A stretch of 64,000 bases of DNA from Pseudopedobacter sp038243635 (GTDB lineage: Bacteria; Bacteroidota; Bacteroidia; Sphingobacteriales; Sphingobacteriaceae): assembly GCA_038243635.1 (NCBI GenBank), contig JBBSQW010000004.1, positions 1 to 64,000 on the forward strand, written 5' to 3'. This document shows positions 55,552-63,174 of the stretch, piece by piece; position 1 is the first letter of the stretch; every line of letters begins with the position of its first letter. Under the pieces are notes generated by a model. The model made no database searches. It was given only the letters and a program-made list of their open reading frames with translations, and was not told the origin of the DNA. The translations under genes were made by a program, and so were the position numbers.

Positions 55552-57618
55552 ATGATTGCCTACTATAAAACTGAAGTCCCATTTTTAAGGCTAGTCTTAT
55601 TTTTCATAATAGGCATTTGCATTTCGATAACCCAAAACCTTGTTTCCAGTTTGGTATACGATATCGTGTTTTACAGTTTTTGTGGTTTAACTCTGTTTGG
55701 TGCACTTTTTTATCAAACCCTAAAACTTTATTTAAAAAGAGATCTCACTGGTGTTTTAGTTTATTGCACTATGCTTATGGCGGGTATAGTAATTACCAAC
55801 CAGCGTAAAGAAATCTATGACCCCACTCATTTTTCTAAGATTGAATCAAAAGAACTAATTGGGATAGTTAACGAAAACCCAAAATTAAAAGGAGACATCG
55901 CAAGATTTACTTTAATTGTTGAAGCCAATGTTGAGGATAAAAACCTGATACCAAGCACAGGGAAGTTACTTGTTGCCCTACGTTTTGACAGCACAAAAAC
56001 TTTAGCATTAAAATACGGAGATCGTATTTTATTGGCATCTAAGTATAAAGAAACGGAACCTCCTTATAATTTTGCTGAGTTTAATTATCGTCGCTTTTTA
56101 GCGTTGCAAAATATTTACCATCAAACTTTTATTAATCAAAAGCAGATTGCTGTAATTGGAACGCAGCAAGGAAATCCGATTATAGCTTTCGCTTTGAAAT
56201 TTAGAGATCAGCAGGTTAAAAAAATCAAAAACTACTTAGTCGATAAAGATGCAAGAGGTGTGGCATCTACGCTAGTTTTGGGTTATCGGGAAACCTTGGA
56301 CAGAGATTTATTGACCACTTATTCTAATACGGGGACTATGCATGTACTTTCTGTATCTGGAATGCATGTTGCGATTGTAGCCTTTCTTTTAAACTTTCTG
56401 CTGGGATTTATGAACCGTGAAAAGAAGTTGAGAATTGCAAGAGCGCTCCTGATAATTTCATTAGTTTGGTTTTACGCATTAATAACGGGTTTGGCACCCT
56501 CTGTTACACGAGCCGCAATTATGATTAGCTTCGTTTTAATTGCCAGAGCGAAATCGAAAAGTGTAAACATATTTAACGTTCTCGGACTCTCTGCATTTAT
56601 CATTCTACTATACAATCCTTTTAGTTTAGTAAATGTTGGTTTTCAGCTTTCTTATATAGCCGTAGGTGGTTTAATTTATCTTTTTCCAAAAGTAAACTCT
56701 TGGTATCATCCAAAGAATGTAATTATTAAAGCAGCATGGTCTGTCATGGCTGTTTCTATATCAGCACAGTTGGTTACTGCGCCATTTAGCCTGTTTTACT
56801 TTCATCAATTTCCCGTTTACTTTATTTTAAGCAACCTCTTTATTGTTATACCTGCTACACTAATTATGTATGGCGGTTTTGCTTTTTTACTGTCTGCGAC
56901 ATTCATTCCACAATTAAAAATATTCGCAATTATTTTAGAAAAAACTATTATTTTCACTAATGATGGATTGAAACTCATTGAGAATATTCCACATGCAAAT
57001 ATCACCCAAGTTTGGTTTGATAAAACAGAAATCTTTTTAAGTTACTGTTTGATTTTTGCTATTCTATTCTCTTTAAAAAAGTTAATATTTTTAAGGATTA
57101 GCGCCTTATTGTTAGTATTGTTGATCGTTAGCATAACATATAAAGAGTTTAACCACATCCAACAAAAAAATGTTACGTTTTTCTCGTTAAGAAAAAATAC
57201 TGCCATTGCGTTTATCAAAGGACGAAGCGCAGTTTTAGTTACAGATTTGGATACTGATGAGTTCACTTATCTATTTTCCGTAAAACCGTACTTAGATAGT
57301 TGCCATATAAACCATATTGAGTTTTTAAATCCACACCAAACGGCTGGCGAAAAAATCTACAGATTTGAAGGAAAAAAACTAAAAATTATTGATCATACGG
57401 GTTTTAATAAAGTTTTATCCAAACAGGATTGGTTACTTTTAAGTACAGATCGTGTTTTTAATTTAAGTAGTGTTTTATCTTCTAATGATTCCCATGCATT
57501 ACTTATAGACGGCAGAAACAGAGACTGCATTATCAACACCATCAAATCCCAAGCAGAAAAATTAAAGCTTCCTGTTAAAATTTTAAAAAGGGAATTCGCT
57601 ATAGAATACAAACTTTAA
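55552..57618 (+). CDS. comEC: ComEC/Rec2-family competence protein (inner-membrane DNA channel)
   Basis: This 688-aa protein has two or more N-terminal membrane helices, an OB-fold-like domain (about 80-200), and the ComEC core with HVLSVSGMHV at residues 264-273, followed by about ten membrane helices. ComEC forms the channel through which single-stranded DNA enters the cytoplasm in transformation. The C-terminal soluble part (about 530-688) has no HxHxDH motif, so the usual metallo-beta-lactamase nuclease domain is missing or highly degenerate. It is third in a compact run after the HhH barrel protein. Confidence 0.93.
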   Translation: MIAYYKTEVPFLRLVLFFIIGICISITQNLVSSLVYDIVFYSFCGLTLFGALFYQTLKLYLKRDLTGVLVYCTMLMAGIVITNQRKEIYDPTHFSKIESKELIGIVNENPKLKGDIARFTLIVEANVEDKNLIPSTGKLLVALRFDSTKTLALKYGDRILLASKYKETEPPYNFAEFNYRRFLALQNIYHQTFINQKQIAVIGTQQGNPIIAFALKFRDQQVKKIKNYLVDKDARGVASTLVLGYRETLDRDLLTTYSNTGTMHVLSVSGMHVAIVAFLLNFLLGFMNREKKLRIARALLIISLVWFYALITGLAPSVTRAAIMISFVLIARAKSKSVNIFNVLGLSAFIILLYNPFSLVNVGFQLSYIAVGGLIYLFPKVNSWYHPKNVIIKAAWSVMAVSISAQLVTAPFSLFYFHQFPVYFILSNLFIVIPATLIMYGGFAFLLSATFIPQLKIFAIILEKTIIFTNDGLKLIENIPHANITQVWFDKTEIFLSYCLIFAILFSLKKLIFLRISALLLVLLIVSITYKEFNHIQQKNVTFFSLRKNTAIAFIKGRSAVLVTDLDTDEFTYLFSVKPYLDSCHINHIEFLNPHQTAGEKIYRFEGKKLKIIDHTGFNKVLSKQDWLLLSTDRVFNLSSVLSSNDSHALLIDGRNRDCIINTIKSQAEKLKLPVKILKREFAIEYKL

Positions 57619-57733
57619 AACTTAAGAGCCTAGTTGGTAAAAAAGCTTTCCCTTTTGTAAACTAAGAATAAACAATAAAATAATTTATATCGTAACACCG
57701 TTAATCATCTTATATCTAAAATTCAAAAGAAAC

Positions 57734-58414
57734 ATGTTAAAGCAATTAAAAACAACACTAATAGTAGCCATTTGTATGGGATATACAGTTATGGCGCAAG
57801 CACAAAAAGTAATTAAGCAAGGCACCGTAACTTATGGCGTTGAATACAATTTACCGGCAGACCAACAATCAATTGCGGCCTTGTTACCAAAAGAGTTTGA
57901 AGTAATATTTAAAGGCGATTATAGTAAATTTAAGATGGATATGGGTATGTATGCTACTTCAATAATTTTAAATAGCAGTACAAATGAAATGCTGACGCTT
58001 ACTGATGTACCCATGCAAGCGAAAAAGATTGCAGTAAAGATGGATAAAGATCAATCCGAAAGAATGCGTGAGCTGCAGTCTGGGGAACAGAATTTTGAAG
58101 TAACGCTAACCAAAGAAAGTAAAAAAATTGCGGGTTATAACTGTGTGAAGTATCTTTTGAAAGCTAAAGAATCGGGCACACAAAGCGAAGTTTGGACCAC
58201 TACGGAAATTCAAATACCAACCAACTCTTTAACATCTGCAATTAAGGGCGTAGAAGGTGTTCCCGTTGAATTTACCCAAGATACAAGGGGAATGAAATCT
58301 AAAATGACTTTGAAAAGTATTGATGAAGGTGCTGTTGCTGATATTGATTTCCAGATTCCAACAGGTTATGAAGTAATGGACTTCAATACGTTGATGACTC
58401 AAATGGGTGGATAA
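57734..58414 (+). CDS. DUF4412-like secreted protein
   Basis: This 226-aa protein has a signal peptide (ending MAQAQ) and a single globular beta-rich domain with GTVTYGVEYNLP at the start and YNCVKYLLKAKES, WTTTEIQIP in the middle. This is the pattern of the DUF4412/GLPGLI-like periplasmic proteins of Bacteroidota, which have no known function. It is followed by a hairpin that overlaps the start of the next gene. Confidence 0.7.
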   Translation: MLKQLKTTLIVAICMGYTVMAQAQKVIKQGTVTYGVEYNLPADQQSIAALLPKEFEVIFKGDYSKFKMDMGMYATSIILNSSTNEMLTLTDVPMQAKKIAVKMDKDQSERMRELQSGEQNFEVTLTKESKKIAGYNCVKYLLKAKESGTQSEVWTTTEIQIPTNSLTSAIKGVEGVPVEFTQDTRGMKSKMTLKSIDEGAVADIDFQIPTGYEVMDFNTLMTQMGG

Positions 58415-58438
58415 ACCAGACTAAAAAATTATATTTTT

Positions 58439-58500
58439 AAGGCTTTTAAGCTTGTGCTTTCTTTTATAAATTGCACCATGCTTAAAAGCCTTTCTTTTTT
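58439..58500 (+). terminator. Terminator-like hairpin that covers the start codon of the sulfatase gene
   Basis: A 13-bp perfect stem (58439-58451 with 58480-58492) is supported by an inner 4-bp stem (58454-58457 with 58473-58476) and followed by TTTCTTTTTT. It would end the DUF4412 transcript 25 bases after its stop. Its right arm begins at the G of the sulfatase ATG (58478-58480) and runs into the coding sequence, so it could also hold back translation or act as an attenuator. Confidence 0.7.
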
Positions 58501-60346
58501 CGTTAAATATTATCTTTTTTGGGTTTTATTTTTTGTGTTTAACAAAGTTATATTTGAACTTTGGAACTATAAAAAGCTAGCTGAGTTTTCATTTACTGAT
58601 ATTTTAAAGACGTTTGGACATGGCTTATACATGGACGCCTCAATGGCGGGTTATTTTTGTGCGTTACCATTTCTTTTCGTAATTATAGCATGGTTTTTCA
58701 ATAGAGCGATTGTATCCTTAAAAGCTATTCATAGCTACAGCTATATATTAATTGTGATTACTGCTATCACCGCAATTATAGATGTTAACATCCATAGAGA
58801 ATGGGGCACTAAGCTTAACTATAAAGCGATCGACTTTTTTATCGAGTCACCAAAAGAAGCGATGGCTTCTTCTTCCTCCTCTCCTATTTTTAACAACTTA
58901 AGTGGTCTCGTTGCTCTAATAGTTATCGGTTTTTTGTTATATCGTAAATTATTCCCGAAGGCTACATTGGCTTTAAGTAGAGTAAATTGGTTTGCAAAAC
59001 CTGCAATTTCTATTTTTATTATAGGATTAACATTATTAGCCATCAGAGGGAGTTTAACCGTAGCCCCAATGAACACGAGTCGTGTGTATTTTAGCCAGCA
59101 TCAAATTTTAAATACTTCCGCTATTAATACCAACTGGTTTTTAATGTCAAATATATTAAGCCAAAGCAAAATAAAAGGTAATCCTTACCTATATTTCAAA
59201 CCCGAGCAAGCAATTGCTATTAAGGACAGTTTGTTTAACAAATCATCAGAATTTCCAATAATCTTGAATAAGCCAAAACCGAATATTGTACTTATAATAA
59301 TAGAAAGCTTTACCGCAGATGTGATTAACGAACTAGGGCCCGATAAAAACGTAACTCCTAATTTTAGTAAACTAATCTCTGAAGGATTGCTATTTACGAA
59401 TATCTACTCCGCATCAGACAGAACCGACAAGGGAATTGTTGCTATTTTAAGCGGTTTTCCAGCACAGGCAACTGAAAGCATCATTAAGGCTAATGACAAG
59501 CAAGTAAAATTACCGTCGATCTCGCAAGCGGTTAAAAACGTAGGTTATCATACTTCTTTCATTTACGGTGGAGATTTGAATTTTGCTAATTTTAAGTCCT
59601 ACGTTATTAGCCATGGTTTTGAGAAGGTTAAAGACGTTAACGATATAGAAACCGACGAAAAACTAACAAAATGGGGCGTAGCAGATGATGTAACGGTGGC
59701 ACAGCATCTGAAAGATCTAAAAACGGCGAAAGAACCCTTCTTTACTACGCTTTTAACGCTATCTAACCATGAACCTTTTTATCTAAAAGGTAAGTATAAA
59801 TTTGGGAACAAAACAGTGAACAACATGTTTAGGAGTACCAGCTTTTATACCGATTCTATTTTATACGATTACGTTAATCAGGCAAAAAACCAAGCTTGGT
59901 ATAAAAACACACTTTTTGTGCTAGTTGCAGATCATGGTCACCGCTTGCCTACAGAACAGAACGATATTTTTGAACCAGGACGCTACCATATTCCAGTCTT
60001 ATTTTTTGGAGGCGCTTTAAAATCAGAATTTAAGAATCAACGAATTGATAAGGTTGGAGCACAGGTTGATCTCGCATCAACGCTTTTAAATCAATTAAAC
60101 GTGAGGGATACTGCTTTTCATTACAGTAAAAATCTTTTATCGCCAGTGGTAAAAGGTTTCGCATTTTACAGCTGGAACAATGGCTTCGGCTTTATTAACG
60201 AAAATAAAAAAGCCGTTAGTTTTGACCCAATTGGGAAACAGTTAATTTATCAGGATAAGTTCTCCACTGAGAAATCTAAATCAGGAGCTTTAAACAACGC
60301 AAAAGCTTTGATGCAAAATGTTTATAGCGATTATATGAAGTATTAG
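58478..60346 (+). CDS. LTA-synthase-like membrane sulfatase/phosphotransferase
   Basis: ATG at 58478 starts MLKSLSFFVKYYLFW (622 aa); a GTG eight codons upstream is inside the hairpin loop and less likely. Five N-terminal membrane helices (to about 195) are followed by an extracytoplasmic alkaline-phosphatase-fold domain: VLIIIESFTADVI (metal-binding Glu), ASDRTDKG (nucleophile Thr in the LtaS position), GFPA and VADHGHRLP (metal-binding Asp-His). Gram-negative members transfer phosphoglycerol or phosphoethanolamine to envelope glycans or lipids. Its substrate is unknown. It converges on the TIGR02757 gene with 3 bases between them. Confidence 0.88.
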   Translation: MLKSLSFFVKYYLFWVLFFVFNKVIFELWNYKKLAEFSFTDILKTFGHGLYMDASMAGYFCALPFLFVIIAWFFNRAIVSLKAIHSYSYILIVITAITAIIDVNIHREWGTKLNYKAIDFFIESPKEAMASSSSSPIFNNLSGLVALIVIGFLLYRKLFPKATLALSRVNWFAKPAISIFIIGLTLLAIRGSLTVAPMNTSRVYFSQHQILNTSAINTNWFLMSNILSQSKIKGNPYLYFKPEQAIAIKDSLFNKSSEFPIILNKPKPNIVLIIIESFTADVINELGPDKNVTPNFSKLISEGLLFTNIYSASDRTDKGIVAILSGFPAQATESIIKANDKQVKLPSISQAVKNVGYHTSFIYGGDLNFANFKSYVISHGFEKVKDVNDIETDEKLTKWGVADDVTVAQHLKDLKTAKEPFFTTLLTLSNHEPFYLKGKYKFGNKTVNNMFRSTSFYTDSILYDYVNQAKNQAWYKNTLFVLVADHGHRLPTEQNDIFEPGRYHIPVLFFGGALKSEFKNQRIDKVGAQVDLASTLLNQLNVRDTAFHYSKNLLSPVVKGFAFYSWNNGFGFINENKKAVSFDPIGKQLIYQDKFSTEKSKSGALNNAKALMQNVYSDYMKY

Positions 60347-60349
60347 TTT

Positions 60350-61249
60350 TTAGAATAATTCATTATTACTCTGTATTCGTTTCTCTTCAACCCCTAAACC
60401 AAACAGTGCGAAATCATATTTAGCTGGGTCATTAGCATCATACTTTCTTAGGTTTGCTGTTAGTTCTAAAGCAGTTTGCCAGTCTGTCTGTTTTCTGCTG
60501 ATTAAACCTAATCGCCTAGCAACTCTGTCTACATGAACATCGCATGGACAAATCAATTGGCTTGGTTTAATACGTTTCCAAATTCCAAAATCAACACCTT
60601 TATCGTCAGCTCGCACCATCCATCGTAAAAACATAATCAAACGCTTACAAGTCGACTTTTGCAAAGGCGATGACACATGTTTAATAGTACGACGAGGAAA
60701 ATCCTCTAAAGAAAAGAAATAAGACCTAAAGTAATTTAAATTACCTTCAATAGTATCAGTTGAAAGCTTGGATGCCAAACAAACTTCTGATTTTGAATCT
60801 ACTAAGCTTTTGCTTTGTATTGATGTATCTAAAAAATCATCTCGAAAATCTTTTTTAGTATTAAAAGGTAAAAAAGCATCTTCCAGAGATTTAAAGTGTG
60901 AGTAATGAGTCTTAAAAAACTCAATGAAATAAAGTGTATCTGTAGCGTTAAAAGTACGATGTTTAAAATCTAACAACCGCTTCAAATCAGTATCCTCATG
61001 GTTCATAATAAAATCATAAGGCGTACCATCCATCAACGTAATAAGCTCCTTGCACTTATTAATAATTGTTACGCGTTGCCCCCAAGCCAACATTGCACTC
61101 CAAAATCCCGTAATTTCTATATCTTGTTGTTTATTAAAAAGATGTGGTATAGAAATTGGGTCTAATTCAATAAAATTAGGTTGGTTATAAATTTCAACCT
61201 TTGCATCTAAGAAATCCTTTAAATCAGAAAATTTTGAAGGTACTTTCAA
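60350..61249 (-). CDS. TIGR02757 family protein
   Basis: This 299-aa protein has the family's FWSAMLAWGQR, FIxxHEDTDL-like and C-terminal KPSQLICPCDVHVDRVARRLGLI blocks, the latter resembling the helix-hairpin-helix/base-excision-glycosylase fold. Function is not established. The start is TTG (61247-61249): no in-frame ATG exists between the upstream stop and the first conserved block. It is divergent from the DUF4251 gene across only 28 bases, so the two promoters must overlap. Confidence 0.85.
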   Translation of the reverse strand: MKVPSKFSDLKDFLDAKVEIYNQPNFIELDPISIPHLFNKQQDIEITGFWSAMLAWGQRVTIINKCKELITLMDGTPYDFIMNHEDTDLKRLLDFKHRTFNATDTLYFIEFFKTHYSHFKSLEDAFLPFNTKKDFRDDFLDTSIQSKSLVDSKSEVCLASKLSTDTIEGNLNYFRSYFFSLEDFPRRTIKHVSSPLQKSTCKRLIMFLRWMVRADDKGVDFGIWKRIKPSQLICPCDVHVDRVARRLGLISRKQTDWQTALELTANLRKYDANDPAKYDFALFGLGVEEKRIQSNNELF

Positions 61250-61277
61250 AGTTATATGTTTTAATTAAAATATTTTT

Positions 61278-61778
61278 ATGAAAAATTCAGGTGTAATTTA
61301 TAAAATTTGCTTTGTTATAGGGATTTGTTTTTTACTTAGTGCTTGCGCAACTCAAAAAGACAAACAAGCCAGATTATCGTTAATCGACAGCCTTGTGAAA
61401 AGCAATTCATTTAAGTTTGTGGCACAACGAGCAAATCCTTTAAGAGGTTCTTTAATTGATCCTAGAATACTTCAGTTAAACGGCTCGTATTACTTAAAAG
61501 TAAGTAAAGACACCCTAAATTGCTATTTACCTTATTTTGGTGTTGCGCAACAAGCTCCATACGGTTCAAGCGAAAATGGGATCCAGTTTATCACTACAAA
61601 TTTTAATTACGATAAAAAACAAACAGGGAAAAGCTATGAAGTAACCATTGTGCCTAAAAATAATGATAAGGCGAATAAGATGTTTTTAAATATATCTGAA
61701 AGTGGCACCGCAACATTAAACGTAAACAGTAATAATCGCGATGCCATTTCTTTTAATGGAACGATAGAAAAACCTTAA
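61278..61778 (+). CDS. DUF4251 lipoprotein
   Basis: This 166-aa protein has a lipobox ending LLSAC and a single domain with SNSFKFVAQRANPLRG near the start, LPYFGVAQQAPYG and a C-terminal strand region TLNVNSNNRDAISFNGTI, which is the DUF4251 pattern. These periplasmic or outer-membrane lipoproteins are of unknown function. Its TAA and the stop of the convergent PLP-enzyme gene share the same four bases (TTAA at 61775-61778). Confidence 0.8.
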   Translation: MKNSGVIYKICFVIGICFLLSACATQKDKQARLSLIDSLVKSNSFKFVAQRANPLRGSLIDPRILQLNGSYYLKVSKDTLNCYLPYFGVAQQAPYGSSENGIQFITTNFNYDKKQTGKSYEVTIVPKNNDKANKMFLNISESGTATLNVNSNNRDAISFNGTIEKP

Positions 61779-62992
61779 CTCAAAGCATTCTTTAAGTCAG
61801 CAATTAAATCGTCTGCATCTTCTACACCAACACTTAGGCGTAAAAGATTATCAACAACACCAACTTTTTCTCGTTCTTCTTTTGGGATAGATCCGTGTGT
61901 CATAGAAGCAGGATGGTTAATTAAAGATTCCACGCCGCCTAAAGATTCTGCTAAAGTCCAAACTTTAAAAGAACCGGCAATTCTAAATGTTTCGGCTAAA
62001 TCGGCATCTTTTAATACAATAGATATCATCCCTCCAAAACCACGCATTTGCTTTTTTGCAATCTCGTGATTTGGGTGATCTATAAATCCTGGCCAATATA
62101 TTTTCTCAATCGCTGGATGACTTCTTAAAAACGCGGCTATCTTCTCCCCGTTTTCACAATGCGCTTTCATTCTCAAATGTAAAGTTTTGATGCCTCTTAA
62201 AACCAAAAAACAATCTTGAGGACCAGGAGTTGCACCACAAGCATTATAGATAAACCAAAGCTTTTTATAAAGCTCTTCGTCATTGGTTAATAAAGCACCC
62301 ATCACCACGTCAGAGTGGCCAGCAATATATTTAGTTACGGAATGCATCACCAAGTCAGCGCCCAAATCCACAGGGTTTTGTAAGTATGGGGAAGCAAAAG
62401 TATTATCAACAACCAATGTTAAACCTTTTGATTTAGTAATAGCTGATACCGCTTGTATATCAATTATTTGCATCATGGGATTTGTTGGTGTTTCCACCCA
62501 AACCATCTTGGTATTATCGTTAACATAGTCCAAAATATGAGCTGGATTTGTTAAATCAATAAAGTGAAACTTGATGCCGTAGTTTGCAAAAACTTTAGTA
62601 AAAATGCGATAAGATCCTCCGTATAAATCGTTGCCAGTAATTACCTCATCTCCGGGCATTAAAGTTTTCATCACAGCATCGATTGCACCCATTCCGCTAG
62701 AAAAAGCCAATCCATATTTACAGTTTTCCAACGCCGCCATACAATCTTCTAAAGCCTTACGAGTTGGATTTGTACCTCTTGAATACTCGTAACCTTTATT
62801 ATCTCCTGGGCTTTTTTGCCAGTAGGTTGAAGTTTGATAAATGGGTGTCATTACGGCACCCGTTGTTGGATCTGGCTGTTGACCTGCGTGGATCGCTTTT
62901 GTTCCGAAACCGAGCCTCACCCCAGCCCTCTCCGAAGGAGAGGGAACACTTAAATCGTTGGCACTTGTCGTTTTGTTATTACTTTCTATCAT
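61775..62992 (-). CDS. Trans-sulfuration PLP enzyme (cystathionine gamma-synthase/lyase type)
   Basis: This 405-aa Cys/Met-metabolism PLP enzyme has FGTKAIHAGQQPDP, TPIYQTSTY, YSRGTNPTR, SSGMGAIDA, TPTNP and SVTKYIAGHSD (PLP-binding Lys in VTKY). It makes cystathionine from O-acetyl or O-succinyl-homoserine, or breaks it down; the exact reaction is not decided here. The normal protein would start just before FGTKAIH. Here codons 16-28 (VPSPSERAGVRLG) are encoded by a palindromic dispersed repeat (62912-62946), so the N-terminus is extended. An internal GTG (V25) is a possible alternative start. The 182 bases upstream contain two related repeats. Confidence 0.92.
   Translation of the reverse strand: MIESNNKTTSANDLSVPSPSERAGVRLGFGTKAIHAGQQPDPTTGAVMTPIYQTSTYWQKSPGDNKGYEYSRGTNPTRKALEDCMAALENCKYGLAFSSGMGAIDAVMKTLMPGDEVITGNDLYGGSYRIFTKVFANYGIKFHFIDLTNPAHILDYVNDNTKMVWVETPTNPMMQIIDIQAVSAITKSKGLTLVVDNTFASPYLQNPVDLGADLVMHSVTKYIAGHSDVVMGALLTNDEELYKKLWFIYNACGATPGPQDCFLVLRGIKTLHLRMKAHCENGEKIAAFLRSHPAIEKIYWPGFIDHPNHEIAKKQMRGFGGMISIVLKDADLAETFRIAGSFKVWTLAESLGGVESLINHPASMTHGSIPKEEREKVGVVDNLLRLSVGVEDADDLIADLKNALS
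62912..62946. repeat. Palindromic dispersed repeat inside the PLP-enzyme coding sequence
   Basis: CCCTCTCC (62926-62933) and GGAGAGGG (62937-62944) form a perfect 8-bp stem with loop GAA, preceded by GAGCCTCACCCCAG. This is the multicopy motif found between genes in many Sphingobacteriaceae. It lies in frame in the first 30 codons of the PLP-enzyme gene. Confidence 0.85.
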
Positions 62993-63001
62993 ATCTTTTT
63001 G

Positions 63002-63030
63002 CCTAACCCTAGCCCTCTATAAAGGGATAA
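63002..63030. repeat. Eroded copy of the same palindromic repeat
   Basis: CCTAACCCTAGCCCTCTATAAAGGG-type text (63002 onward) matches the layout of the element at 62912-62946 (CCTCACCCCAGCCCTCTCC...), but its stem is reduced to CCCT/AGGG. It lies just upstream of the PLP-enzyme start. Confidence 0.65.
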
Positions 63031-63133
63031 GAAATACATTTTATGTGAGAAATTATAGCACTCTTTTTCTTTTTGTTAAAATTTTTATTCCAGTATTTAT
63101 CAAGCACCCCGCCTTTTCACAAAATAAGGAAAG

Positions 63134-63162
63134 TCCTAAATCCTTCGGAGAAGGATTTAGGA
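63134..63162. repeat. Third repeat copy: perfect palindrome upstream of the PLP-enzyme gene
   Basis: A 12-bp stem (63134-63145 with 63151-63162, loop CGGAG) is followed by TGAGGCTC, the reverse complement of the GAGCCTCA that begins the element at 62912. This indicates an inverted copy with a changed stem. It may also act as the terminator of the proS gene, whose stop is at 63175. Confidence 0.7.
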
Positions 63163-63174
63163 TGAGGCTCTTTT

